From assembly GCA_963662895.1 (NCBI GenBank), contig OY759982.1:2852001-2916000 (forward strand): DNA of 64,000 nucleotides, given 5' to 3'. This document shows positions 8,942 through 17,852 of this stretch, piece by piece (the stretch's first letter is position 1; each line of letters opens with the position of its first letter). Both the position numbers and the translations under genes were made by a program. Under the pieces are notes generated by a model. The model was given only the letters and a program-made list of their open reading frames with translations, had not been told where the DNA came from and did no database searches. The DNA is from GWE2-42-39 sp963662895 (GTDB taxonomy: Bacteria; Bacteroidota; Bacteroidia; Bacteroidales; Prolixibacteraceae).

Positions 8942-9526
8942 TTAAAATTTTAGTAATTGTGTATAAAGTTGCTGTACCGGTAACCCCATTACATTGAAAT
9001 ACGAGCCATCGATCCGGTAGATACCGGTATACCCGATCCATTCCTGGATGCCATAAGCCCCGGCTTTATCAAGAGGCTTATAGTTTTCAATATAAAAATC
9101 GATTTCTTCCGAACTTAACTCTTTGAACCACACATCGGTCTTTACACTGAAAACGATCTTCTTCGATTTCGACAACAGGCATACACCGGTAATTACTTCA
9201 TGTTTTTTTCCCGAGAAAATTTGTAACATTTCCCGAGCCTGAGAGGCATCCTCTGGTTTGTTAAATATCTTATTTTCACAGACTACAATAGTATCAGCAG
9301 TAATAACGATTTGGTTATCCCCTATTTTTTCAGAAAAAACATTGGCTTTTTTTTCGGCCAGGAAAACAGCGACGTCGTGTACCGGCATACTTTCAGAAAA
9401 GGATTCATCGATGTCGAGGGTCATAACTTTAAATGTCACTCCCAAATTAGCCAGCAACTGCCTTCTCCGGGGTGATTTCGAAGCCAGGATGAGTTCATAT
9501 CCGGCAAGATTTGAAAGCGGGTTCAT
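8942..9526 (-). CDS. maf: Maf family nucleotide pyrophosphatase
   Basis: The 194-residue protein carries the Maf signature at the N-terminus (LILASKSPRRRQLL), then DESF, ADTIVVCENKIFNKP and the C-terminal DKAGAYGIQEW..YTGIYRIDGSYFNVMGLP block. Maf proteins hydrolyse dTTP, UTP or modified nucleotides to monophosphates (house-cleaning). The length is typical. Its start overlaps the end of the KdsC-like gene by 4 bp (ATGA type), which suggests translational coupling. Confidence 0.93.
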   Translation of the reverse strand: MNPLSNLAGYELILASKSPRRRQLLANLGVTFKVMTLDIDESFSESMPVHDVAVFLAEKKANVFSEKIGDNQIVITADTIVVCENKIFNKPEDASQAREMLQIFSGKKHEVITGVCLLSKSKKIVFSVKTDVWFKELSSEEIDFYIENYKPLDKAGAYGIQEWIGYTGIYRIDGSYFNVMGLPVQQLYTQLLKF

Positions 9527-10053
9527 AAGCTTTTCCAGTAAAAAGAGTTTTCATTTATCCAGTTACCCTGTGACCGCATCACCTGCTCAATTACATCCCG
9601 GACACAGCCCTCTCCCCCTTTTTTGTCGGAAATATATTTTGATATTTCCTTGATATCCGGTATTGCATCCTTTGGACATGTTGGCACCCCAATCTCTTTC
9701 ATCACCGGAAAATCAGGCATATCGTCGCCCATATACAAAATATCTTCCTTTTGTAATTTTGTTTTCGCCAGAAAATCATCCAAACATTTCAGCTTATCGA
9801 AACTCCCCATATAAATGTATTTCACGCCTATTTTTCCGAACCTCAACTTTACCCGTTCTATAGCTCCCCCGGTTATTATTGCTACCTCGTAATCATTATT
9901 CAACGCATTCCGTATGGCATACCCATCTTTCACATTGGTTGTCCGGATAGGATCGCCATCTTCATTTAAATGAGATATATCAGTCGACAAAACGCCGTCG
10001 ACATCAAAAACAAATGCTTTTACCTGTTTGAATTCTTCTTTTAAAAAAGTCAT
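9523..10053 (-). CDS. KdsC-like HAD phosphatase
   Basis: The 176-residue protein is of the cap-less tetrameric HAD type. Motif I is VFDVDGVLSTD, motif II lies at IITGG, and motif III/IV at DILYMGDDMPDFPVM. This arrangement is that of 3-deoxy-D-manno-octulosonate 8-phosphate phosphatase (LPS inner-core synthesis). Bacteroidota often carry this form beside Maf and a DUF2520 protein, as here, so the true substrate could be another sugar phosphate. It lies 1 bp after the DUF2520 gene and overlaps maf by 4 bp. Confidence 0.82.
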   Translation of the reverse strand: MTFLKEEFKQVKAFVFDVDGVLSTDISHLNEDGDPIRTTNVKDGYAIRNALNNDYEVAIITGGAIERVKLRFGKIGVKYIYMGSFDKLKCLDDFLAKTKLQKEDILYMGDDMPDFPVMKEIGVPTCPKDAIPDIKEISKYISDKKGGEGCVRDVIEQVMRSQGNWINENSFYWKSL

Positions 10054-10054
10054 T

Positions 10055-10828
10055 TTATGAGTGATGTAATTGGTAAATACTATCGGATATCAACTGATAT
10101 ATTTTTTGCAACTCCGGTTTGTCTTTTAGAAGTTCTAAATGTTTCCTGATTACTTTCTTATCATTCCTGACCGAGGGGCCGGTTTGTGCCTCAATCGGAC
10201 TAAGTTTCATCACTTTCCCGGTTGTTTCCTGTATCAAAGGATAAAGCAGTTCAAACCCCATGTTATTTTCATGCAGGATACATTCGCTCAGGGCATACAA
10301 ATGATTGACAAAATTACAGGAAAAAACCGCCGCAATATGAAGGATAAACCGCTGTTCGGAATCAAGCCGGATCACTTTATATGAAATCATACGGGCAAAA
10401 TCTTCCAGTATCCTCAGGTTCTCTTCGGTATTGGCCTCTAAACATACCGGGATTCTGCTAAAATCGACTTTCTTATTTTTGGAGAAAGTCTGGAACGGGT
10501 AAAACACGCCGTAATTCCCGGCATATGCAGAAAGAATATTCATTGACAGACTACCTGCAGTATGAACGACCAACGAACGGCCAAAGTTAACCTGCTTTAC
10601 AACTTCAGCCAATACGTCATCTTTCACCGCCACAATATACAAATCACAGTGTTCTTCTATTGCTGAAATATCGGTAGTAAACGAGGCATTAACCTTACCA
10701 GCCAAAGCACATGCCGCCTCTCTTGTCCTGCTGTATACCTGAATAATATTGATCCCGATATCGTATAATGCCACCCCCAATTGGGTTGCAAGATTTCCGG
10801 CCCCTATTAAAACCACATTTTTGATCAT
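10055..10828 (-). CDS. Rossmann-fold DUF2520 family protein
   Basis: The frame is open back to 11002, but the Rossmann start MIKNVVLIGAGNLATQLG places the real start at the ATG at 10828; the upstream extension is low-complexity translation of a spacer. The resulting 257 residues have an N-terminal NAD(P)-binding domain (GAGNLA) and a helical DUF2520 domain (about 130-255), a 6-phosphogluconate-dehydrogenase-like arrangement. Motifs such as VVHTAGSLSMN and FYPFQTFSK are typical. Its function is unknown in the family. It is the first gene of the set DUF2520 / KdsC-like / Maf / barrel. Confidence 0.82.
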   Translation of the reverse strand: MIKNVVLIGAGNLATQLGVALYDIGINIIQVYSRTREAACALAGKVNASFTTDISAIEEHCDLYIVAVKDDVLAEVVKQVNFGRSLVVHTAGSLSMNILSAYAGNYGVFYPFQTFSKNKKVDFSRIPVCLEANTEENLRILEDFARMISYKVIRLDSEQRFILHIAAVFSCNFVNHLYALSECILHENNMGFELLYPLIQETTGKVMKLSPIEAQTGPSVRNDKKVIRKHLELLKDKPELQKIYQLISDSIYQLHHS

Positions 10829-10911
10829 CCGCGAAAAATAAAGCGGCAAGATACAAAAATGAAAAGGAAATTGAATGATTTGACAGACAGAAAAACAGGG
10901 CTGTTCAATTC

Positions 10912-12216
10912 CTATAAACGGTACTTCCGTTGTCTTCTCACAAAAAGATATGTGGGTATTCCTACAATCAAACAAAAAAACAATATTCCTCCCGGATACC
11001 ACCAGTTAAAACGAAGAGGTTGCCGATCCCTTTCTATCCAAAATATATTAGGAGTCCGTAAGCCCGGCTTAATCTCACCACTGGCAAGAATCACCCCTTT
11101 TTTATACGGGTTTACACTGGTCATTATCGGACATAAACTATCAAATTCTCCGGCTTTGGTCATTGTCTTATCAACGGTATTAAAAACCATTATATCTTTC
11201 GAAAATCCTGTATGGTCAAAATAATAGCGAACTCGTTCCTTTTTATATACTGATATTGCAGCCGTATCTCTCGCTCTGATTATTTCAGATAATTGTTTCC
11301 GTTGCTCTTGTTCCTCAATAAGACGATCGCCTGATGAACCGCCAATAAAAACAATGCCGGTCCTGCCAAACGGGAAGGCAGCACCTCCCATCACCGGAAA
11401 ACCGACCGTATTGTTATTCGTAGCTATAGACTGCCATTCTTCCGATTCCGGGTTAAAAACCAATCCATCCCTAAACACACTAAGTCTTCTGTTTTCATCC
11501 ACGTTCCTGCCGCTAAACAGGTAAATACACGGGGTAGAACCATTCGATTGAACAACGGTAACAGAAAAGATTCTCCCTTTTCCCGGAAAAGCAGGAAGTG
11601 TTTTCCACTCCATCTCTTCTGTTTTTCCTTCCGACAAATCAAGCATATAAAAATGATTTCCCGTATCCTCCCCATCAACCGACGATGAGCCACCTATCAC
11701 ATAAACTTTGTTTTTAAGCAATACTGCTGAAGCATAACTAAGCGGAACAGGTAATTCAGGATAATCAAAAAAACTGATTTTCTGATATTCATGATCCCAT
11801 CTCATCAAAAAAACCGATGAAAAACACTGATCTGAATTGTTCCCGCCAATACATAAAATTCCCTCAGGAAGGGAAACAGAAGCGCCATAGGCAATCGAAT
11901 ATGGAAGAGAGTATATGTTTTCTGTAGAAATGAGGGTATCATTGACAATATCAAACACATATATTTTGTCATTAAATATTTTCATCCCTCCTTCCCATGG
12001 CTTTGTTTCCGGGTAGTTTGCACCACCTGCCAAAAAAAGTTTATCATCAATAATACCTGAAAATGTGCCGGCATAACCTTCATTATCATACCCGAAATAC
12101 AACTGTGGTAATTTCCCGGCAATCTCAACTTTAAAACAATCTGTTTTTATTTCGGTAGCTATCACATTCAATGTAGCCAATACGAACGTAACCAAAATGA
12201 CAAGTTGCTGTTTCAT
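10912..12216 (-). CDS. Kelch-repeat protein of the cyclically permuted mutarotase (NanM-like) type with C-terminal anchor
   Basis: The 434-residue protein has a signal peptide (about 1-20, ending VIATE) and Kelch blades with paired glycines (LFLAGGANYP, GILCIGGNNSD, VYVIGGSS, IVFIGGSSGD). The blade text GGANYPETKPWEGG matches sialic-acid mutarotase NanM and its permuted relatives. Unlike the soluble enzyme, it ends with a hydrophobic span (about 402-425, YPGGILFFCLIVGIPTYLFV) and a basic tail, so the propeller is probably tethered in the periplasm. It lies upstream of, and in the same direction as, the DUF2520 gene with an 83-bp gap. No sialate genes are nearby, so the substrate is open. Confidence 0.72.
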   Translation of the reverse strand: MKQQLVILVTFVLATLNVIATEIKTDCFKVEIAGKLPQLYFGYDNEGYAGTFSGIIDDKLFLAGGANYPETKPWEGGMKIFNDKIYVFDIVNDTLISTENIYSLPYSIAYGASVSLPEGILCIGGNNSDQCFSSVFLMRWDHEYQKISFFDYPELPVPLSYASAVLLKNKVYVIGGSSSVDGEDTGNHFYMLDLSEGKTEEMEWKTLPAFPGKGRIFSVTVVQSNGSTPCIYLFSGRNVDENRRLSVFRDGLVFNPESEEWQSIATNNNTVGFPVMGGAAFPFGRTGIVFIGGSSGDRLIEEQEQRKQLSEIIRARDTAAISVYKKERVRYYFDHTGFSKDIMVFNTVDKTMTKAGEFDSLCPIMTSVNPYKKGVILASGEIKPGLRTPNIFWIERDRQPLRFNWWYPGGILFFCLIVGIPTYLFVRRQRKYRL

Positions 12217-12509
12217 AAAAAAATCTCTCCTTATTTTTGAATTAAACTTAAAAGCCGAAAGGCAGCATTATATTCCCAAATTATTACAGTAAATCAGCGT
12301 TCCGGATCGTTAAATCATTATTCTCTTTTTCCTCATTTAATATGATAATAATTATTTATTTGAAGGGATACCCGGCAAGTGTTCTTTAGCACAATTAAGT
12401 TTTTTTAATATTTATTCACATTCAAAAGATGTTCTGATATTAACTTAAAAGAGATGTTGATATAATAAAATAATTTTCTAAGTAAAACAGGGAACTTATT
12501 TTCAACATA

Positions 12510-12653
12510 ACACTTCCAACCACCATGTCAGCTTTTGGGTCACATCCAACTACTTTTATATTTTTATCTGCTTCAACCAATACCAGCTACTGTATTCTGG
12601 GTAGTTGTAGATTTTCCAATTCCACCTTTCCCATAAATTGCTGTTTTTTTCAT
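12510..12653 (-). pseudogene. nifH (nitrogenase iron protein) remnant, 5' part only
   Basis: Reading the minus strand from the ATG at 12651-12653 gives MKKTAIYGKGGIGKS followed by TTTQNTVAGI, the P-loop start that is near-invariant in NifH/BchL iron proteins. After about 26 residues the frame hits a stop. A +1 frame continues with ADKNIKVVGCDPKADMV, which matches the next conserved NifH block (VGCDPKAD). The interval between the blocks has a small frameshift, and the homology ends after DPKAD; the remaining ~240 residues are absent. This is a decayed fragment, not an expressed gene. ParA/MinD ATPases are less likely because their P-loop reads KGGVGKT. Confidence 0.8.
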
Positions 12654-13000
12654 CGTATTAAATTTTAAAAATTTCGGCATTCTTGTTTGCCCCTATTGCC
12701 AGAAGAGTGCCAAAGGATTTATGAATTACGATTCACTACTTGTAATTTATGTTTTAACAGCCTTCAGAACTGAAACTCATAAGAATAAAATTTTCGGGCA
12801 TGGATATTTCTGGAGGCATAAAATCCTACATTTTGGTAGGAAAAAGGAGACACCTTTCACCTCTTAATTAATCAACAGGTTCTCTCTGAAAAATCAACAA
12901 GTTGATTTTAAAAATTTATCAAGTTGAAATTTGGAACTCATCAAGTTGGTTTTCCTAAAAGAACTTGTTCTTTTTCTTCAGAGAAAGGTTGCCTATAACA
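12654..13000. other. AT-rich gene-free stretch
   Basis: No coding potential was found. Besides the ATCAA array at 12871-12950 nothing regulatory is recognised, and the spurious plus-strand frames here read through repeat sequence. Confidence 0.5.
12871..12950. repeat. Regularly spaced ATCAA(CA)AGTTG motif array
   Basis: Four related motifs start at 12871 (ATCAACAGGTT), 12893 (ATCAACAAGTTGAT), 12918 (ATCAAGTTGAAA) and 12940 (ATCAAGTTGGTT). The spacings are 22, 25 and 22 bp, about two helical turns. The second sits in a palindrome with 9-base arms (12890-12909) and the third contains TCAAGTTGA. This could be a protein-binding array, but no gene beside it is an obvious target. Confidence 0.5.
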
Positions 13001-13420
13001 AATTTTCACAGAAGCCTGTATATGAAGCAAATACAAAACATCACTTTTTTCAGCATTTCATTACTTCCGGCCATACGACTGTTCTTCTTTTTTTGACGAA
13101 CTACCGTGGCCGGGTTTTTCTTTGTTCACTCTTCCCCGGGGATGCGTTCGTGCCTCTCTTACCCCGGGTTACTCAAATATCATCCCTCCGATTTTTGTCC
13201 CCCTCCCTTTCTCATCTCCTGCTCTTCTCATTTTTTTATTCGCCTTTGGCCGACGGGGCCCTTCCTTTTGCAGTCGACCAAAAGGAAGAAAAAGTCTTGT
13301 CAAAGTCATCCTTCCACCCGCTTCCCGGTTTTTTCTTCCCGGCCCTCTTCCTTGAATACCCGCCAAAAACCGCTCCCCCCTTCGCCGGCCCGGACTGCAT
13401 TGACGGGCCATCCCTGCTTT
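13001..13420. repeat. Dispersed repeat, copy 2, with GC-rich extension
   Basis: 13010-13115 matches 4450-4560, and 13141-13172 (CGTTCGTGCCTCTCTTACCC) matches 5162-5192, with different spacing between the two blocks. The 13190-13420 part is unusually GC-rich for the window (GGCCGACGGGGCCC, CGCCGGCCCGG). Long open frames on both strands across it are low-complexity and mutually exclusive, so I do not call a protein here. Confidence 0.6.
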
Positions 13421-14617
13421 TCACCTTCCGGTGAACCGGGGACTTGACTTCCGGATACCTTTCCTGTCATTTTCTAATTGTGCCCAAATTTGACGAAATA
13501 AAACAAACAAAGCCAATACCAGAACAATACCCGAAGTGTACAAAAAAACGGAGTCCATAGTCAACCCAGTTACCCCGGCAATACCTCCAAAAACCAAAGG
13601 CGAGGCAAACTGCCCAAACCAGGCACTGGCCATGCCTATTGACATCGCTTTTACGGATAACAATTTTGAAACATCGTTAGAGATATAGTTTAAAAGGTAC
13701 GGGAACAACACCCCGAGTCCAAAACCGGCACTAATAACCGATAAAAACAGGACAGGTAAAACTGTTATCTGTGCAATTCCAAATATTCCGGCAGCGATTA
13801 ATACAAATACAAGAGGCAGAAGAAATTTTTTTAACCGTAACAGGTATTGTAACAATATCCCGGCAACAAGCATGGCAAACGAATTAACCGCGAAAAGGAA
13901 GCCTGTTATTTTGGATGAGCCCAAATGTCGTTCCTCCACAAAAAATGAAAGGTTGGTGACAATAAGGAAAAAGACCATCATGGTCAGAAAGGCATAAAAG
14001 CTATAGAGGAATACACGGGCAGGAAGTTTATCCAGTGTTTTTTCGGATGCCTTCTTTTCCGGGAGATGATGAAGAAACAGTAGTACACCCAATAACACCG
14101 GAGCTCCCAGCCAATAAATGTGGAACATATACTTCCAACTGATTACAGCCAGTATGCCGGCTGCCACATTCCCGATTATGGCCCCCAGACAATTTGCAGC
14201 CGAAGAATAGCCCATCAGACGGCTTTTCTCCTTTCCTTCATAACAAGCGGCAATCAGCCCCGTCGAAAATGTAAGGATGATGCCGGTACCAATTCCTAAT
14301 ATTGCCCGGAGCAATAATATTTGCGGAATGGTATTCATATATCCGGCACTCACGCCGCCAATAATGAACAAAACTAATCCTGAGATGATGAGCGTTTTAC
14401 GTCTGACAAACTGTTCCAGTATCCCACTCAACAAAGCAGAAACGATCATCAACAAAGGAGGCAACGAAATAATCAGCTTAATAATCGTTTCGGAAGTACC
14501 TGGAAAGGCTTCGGCTATTTTATAAATGCCGGGGGCTACGCCTGCCCCCGACATGATGGTTAATAAGGACAGCGATAGCACGGCTGCCTTAAAACCGGTT
14601 TTCTGCATTGTTTCCAT
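13421..14617 (-). CDS. Major facilitator superfamily transporter
   Basis: The 398-residue protein has twelve predicted membrane spans and the loop 2-3 motif region ILEQFVRRKTLIISG. The helix-4 text LRAILGIGTGIILTFSTGLIAACYEGKEKSRLMG resembles drug:H+ antiporters of the 12-TMS class. It is inner-membrane and probably exports a small molecule. It lies 9 bp downstream of the LolA-like gene, as the last gene of an OMP / RND / LolA-like / MFS series. A fragment of a paralogue 5' end is embedded at about 19930-20085. The substrate is unknown. Confidence 0.85.
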   Translation of the reverse strand: METMQKTGFKAAVLSLSLLTIMSGAGVAPGIYKIAEAFPGTSETIIKLIISLPPLLMIVSALLSGILEQFVRRKTLIISGLVLFIIGGVSAGYMNTIPQILLLRAILGIGTGIILTFSTGLIAACYEGKEKSRLMGYSSAANCLGAIIGNVAAGILAVISWKYMFHIYWLGAPVLLGVLLFLHHLPEKKASEKTLDKLPARVFLYSFYAFLTMMVFFLIVTNLSFFVEERHLGSSKITGFLFAVNSFAMLVAGILLQYLLRLKKFLLPLVFVLIAAGIFGIAQITVLPVLFLSVISAGFGLGVLFPYLLNYISNDVSKLLSVKAMSIGMASAWFGQFASPLVFGGIAGVTGLTMDSVFLYTSGIVLVLALFVLFRQIWAQLENDRKGIRKSSPRFTGR

Positions 14618-14626
14618 TGTTTTCTT

Positions 14627-15421
14627 TTATCTTTCCAAATATCTTGTTGTAAAATATTCATCCGGGATATCTGGATTAAACTTTATTTGTTCAATGGTTG
14701 AAATGGATTTCCGGTTTTCGAGCAGGTTCACCATTTCCATTTCTTTTAGCTTATACCGGTGGTTTTTAGGGTCTACCTCAATAACCGATTTTACAGTCAT
14801 CATTTTTTCTTTATCGCCCGGCAGATTGTAATAAACCGACTTCTGCAAAAGGAATTTATCTTTGCTGATCCAGGATATTTTTTTCGAAAAACCATTTTCT
14901 TCTTCAATATCGTTGTCTTTGGGAACAATTTCGACAACATAACAAGGGGTTCCGTTTACTACTTCTTCCGGAAGGAACTTGTAATTAAAATCATCAACTG
15001 TAGGCATGGACATGTCGGCATACGAAAACTCTGAGCCCATAAAACTTTTGGCATTCTCGGAAGTAATAATACGACGCGTTTTCCGTAAAGCAGGCATGTA
15101 AATCCATTTATCGTCGTCTTCAGCATTGTAATCGTAGGTCAGGAAGCCGGTGCCTTTTACATCGGCCGGCTCAATAAAACGAATTAGTTTTTTTTCAGTT
15201 TCCCCTTTGTCATACAGTTTGGTGACAGAGGTCATTTTTCGCACCCGCTTATCTCCTTTTGGACTGATGATTGTAAGAGTAGAAAGGGCTTCGGTCCCGC
15301 TTACACGGGTAACATCAATGGCTTTTTGCTGAACTTGTTTTGCACTCATATTTTGTGCTGATACGATATAGCTAACGCCACTTAATAAAAGGGCTGCTAT
15401 TATTACTTGTACTTTTTTCAT
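14627..15421 (-). CDS. LolA-like outer-membrane lipoprotein-sorting protein
   Basis: The 264-residue periplasmic protein starts at the ATG at 15421 (MKKVQVIIAALLLSGVSYIVSAQ, signal peptide); the frame upstream to 15448 adds only leader text. The domain is the LolA-like half-barrel typically encoded next to MMPL/HAE3-type RND transporters, with motifs VKGTGFLTYDYNAEDDDKW, WIYMPALRKTRRI, FMGSEFSYADM and KISWISKDKFLL. Proteins of this sort are thought to pass lipid-like cargo across the periplasm. It lies 32 bp after the RND gene. A paralogue of the same layout is at 37980-38774. Confidence 0.85.
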   Translation of the reverse strand: MKKVQVIIAALLLSGVSYIVSAQNMSAKQVQQKAIDVTRVSGTEALSTLTIISPKGDKRVRKMTSVTKLYDKGETEKKLIRFIEPADVKGTGFLTYDYNAEDDDKWIYMPALRKTRRIITSENAKSFMGSEFSYADMSMPTVDDFNYKFLPEEVVNGTPCYVVEIVPKDNDIEEENGFSKKISWISKDKFLLQKSVYYNLPGDKEKMMTVKSVIEVDPKNHRYKLKEMEMVNLLENRKSISTIEQIKFNPDIPDEYFTTRYLER

Positions 15422-15453
15422 TATTCTGAAATTTATAAGATTATACATTTTAC

Positions 15454-17733
15454 TTATTTGTTTTCAGGTTCGAGAAATTTGGGTCTGAATGCCATGCAAA
15501 GGGCAGGTACCAGCAGCAGACCACCAACGAGACAGGTAAACACCATCACAACCATCAGTATTCCAAAAAAGCGTACGGACAAGAAAGACGAAAAGATAAG
15601 GGCGGAAAAACCAATGATGACAGACACGGCATTCAGGATAATACCTCTACCTGAACTATGAAGGGTCTGTTTCATGGCTTCGGCAGCTTCCAGGCCGTTC
15701 CGGCGTTCTTCCCGGTAACGCCATACCAAATGAATGGTATAATCGATCCCCACCCCAATCATAATGGAAGACAAAAGTGCAGTGGTAAAATTGAGTTCTA
15801 TCCCGGCATATCCCATAATACCGAAAAGAATCAAGATAGCCATAAACAGGGGAATAAGCTGAAGCACGGCTCCTTTGAATGAACGGAAACGGAACGATAA
15901 AGAAAGAATGATAAATACGGTAATCAAGGATATTACAAGAGAAGAAAACTGTCCGTCAACCACCCTTTTGTCCATTTCGGAAAATATGTCAGCATTGCCC
16001 CCGATATATTTGACATTGGGGTCGTCTTTAAACATATTCTTTATTTGTTTGACACATTTACGCAAAACAGGAGTATTCATTTCTTTAAAACGTACCAAGA
16101 TCATGGCTCTTTCGAAATTGAAATCCACCATTTTTTCCAAATCGTCCGGGTCGCCGCTCATCATATAAAGTTCGAAATACTGCGACACAGCATTATAGGT
16201 ATCCGGGATTTTATCGTATAGCGGTTCCCCTGAATTATTCAATGCCCGGCTAATCTGGCGTGTTACTTTTGCGATGGATTGAGTAGTCCCTACTTCGGAC
16301 ATTTCCCTAATCCTCTTTTCGGTAGCATCTATCCTTTTCAGTAACCCGGGGTCTTTTATATCACCTTCGAATACAATGGACAAGGGGAAGAAGCCTCCTA
16401 ATTCCCTGTTAATAAGGGTTCCCGAAACTTTTGCCGGATGCCCTTCCGGGAACATCCGTAAAGGGTTGGAATTTATGGAAAGTTTGGAAATGCCAAGCGA
16501 GATAAACACTGTAACAACCAGCATCGAAAATAATACAGTACGGGGCTTTTGGGTAACTATGTTACTAAGAAATAACAAAAACTTGTTCATTATTCCTTTA
16601 TTCCCTTCTGTGTTAGCTGGTGTTGCAACGGGCTTTGGTTTGGGCAACAGGGAGCTGACAGCCGGAACAAACAACAGGCTGGCAATCAAGGCAACCGAAA
16701 TACCGATAGCGCCCAGTATTCCCATTTGCCAGGCAGGAATAAGTATATGCCCCAACATACACAACAGACCGGCCATCGTAGTAACTCCGGCAATAATAAT
16801 GGGTTTACCGAGACTGGTAACCATCCGCAGAGAAATCTCTTTCTTTGTAAGCGTATTTCCAGGTGCATTATCATCCTGGTAGTGAGAGAACATGTGAATG
16901 CCGTAATCGTTGGCCACGGCAATCAACAGGACAGGCAGGATGATAGTAACCACTGTAAAATCCCAACCAATTAACGGAATAAAGCCAAGGGAGATAAAAA
17001 TGGAGATAAATACGACAAGGGTTGGCAACCAAACGCCCCTGAACTGGCGAAAACTAACAAACAGGAACACGAGCATGAGCAGAATTCCCAGAGGTAACAA
17101 TTTTGAAATATCGCGTTGCATACTTTTCCCATTCTGAACACGGAGGTAAGGACTTCCGCCAAGCATGGTTTCTTCTTCCCCCGGATATTTTTCAAGGAGT
17201 GCCTCGACCTGTTCCACAACCGATTTATCGGAAGCATCGGGTTCGAGCATGCCAATGACAGCCGTGGTGGTAAAATTTTTTGAGACCACACTCCCGTAAA
17301 CCATATCGTTTTCTTCAAGTTCCTTTTTTATTTCTGCAACTTCCTGTGCATTACGGGGAATTATTCTTACTGCAGGGTCAACGAGCATAGCGTCGTCCTC
17401 GTTACGTACCTGTTTGGTATCAAATAGCGACATTACCTTTTCGATACCTTTTATTTTCTTCATTTCCTGCGAAAAAGATTTGACCCTTTTCAGTGTTGCC
17501 GCGTTAATAACATCGTCGGTTTTAACCACAATCATCAACAAATCGGTACCGCCGAAAATATTCTCGATCTCCCGCTGATGGACGCGTGCGGGCATATCAT
17601 CAGGCAAGTAGGTTTGCAGATCGGTATTAAAATGTGCCTTTTTTATCTGCATGGCCATCAACACGGTAATGCCCAGGAAGGCAATGAGAACAAGCCACCG
17701 GAAACGGATGGCAAATTGAGCTATTTTTTTCAT
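15454..17733 (-). CDS. RND superfamily transporter of the MMPL/HAE3 type
   Basis: The 759-residue inner-membrane protein has two repeats, each with a membrane span, a large periplasmic loop and five spans. Both halves keep the charged relay motif: ANDYGIHMFS in the first half and GIDYTIHLVW in the second. This equals the paired Asp-Tyr of MmpL3-like transporters, so it should be proton-driven. Neighbours are an outer-membrane barrel upstream and a LolA-like carrier plus MFS downstream, an arrangement that suggests envelope export of a lipid or hydrophobic compound. Confidence 0.9.
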   Translation of the reverse strand: MKKIAQFAIRFRWLVLIAFLGITVLMAMQIKKAHFNTDLQTYLPDDMPARVHQREIENIFGGTDLLMIVVKTDDVINAATLKRVKSFSQEMKKIKGIEKVMSLFDTKQVRNEDDAMLVDPAVRIIPRNAQEVAEIKKELEENDMVYGSVVSKNFTTTAVIGMLEPDASDKSVVEQVEALLEKYPGEEETMLGGSPYLRVQNGKSMQRDISKLLPLGILLMLVFLFVSFRQFRGVWLPTLVVFISIFISLGFIPLIGWDFTVVTIILPVLLIAVANDYGIHMFSHYQDDNAPGNTLTKKEISLRMVTSLGKPIIIAGVTTMAGLLCMLGHILIPAWQMGILGAIGISVALIASLLFVPAVSSLLPKPKPVATPANTEGNKGIMNKFLLFLSNIVTQKPRTVLFSMLVVTVFISLGISKLSINSNPLRMFPEGHPAKVSGTLINRELGGFFPLSIVFEGDIKDPGLLKRIDATEKRIREMSEVGTTQSIAKVTRQISRALNNSGEPLYDKIPDTYNAVSQYFELYMMSGDPDDLEKMVDFNFERAMILVRFKEMNTPVLRKCVKQIKNMFKDDPNVKYIGGNADIFSEMDKRVVDGQFSSLVISLITVFIILSLSFRFRSFKGAVLQLIPLFMAILILFGIMGYAGIELNFTTALLSSIMIGVGIDYTIHLVWRYREERRNGLEAAEAMKQTLHSSGRGIILNAVSVIIGFSALIFSSFLSVRFFGILMVVMVFTCLVGGLLLVPALCMAFRPKFLEPENK

Positions 17734-17852
17734 ACTTATAATTTTAATCGCTTGAATTTCTGATTTTTTTCTTGACCGAAGACGGGAGACCGGAAACCGG
17801 ATGTTTCTACTATTACGTCATTTCTCATTTCTCCCTTTTCCATTCACCGTCT

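Noticed and set aside
10829..11002. 58-residue extension of the DUF2520 protein
   Set aside because: It adds spacer translation before a standard Rossmann start and overlaps the end of the Kelch gene.
12640..12660. ParA or MinD plasmid-type ATPase as the source of the P-loop relic
   Set aside because: YGKGGIGKSTTTQNT and VGCDPKAD are NifH/BchL-type blocks; ParA/MinD use KGGVGKT and lack the second block.
12931..13434. Long overlapping reading frames on both strands through the GC-rich repeat
   Set aside because: They are low-complexity (Pro, Phe, Ser or Arg/Lys rich), exist in several frames at once and coincide with a dispersed repeat.
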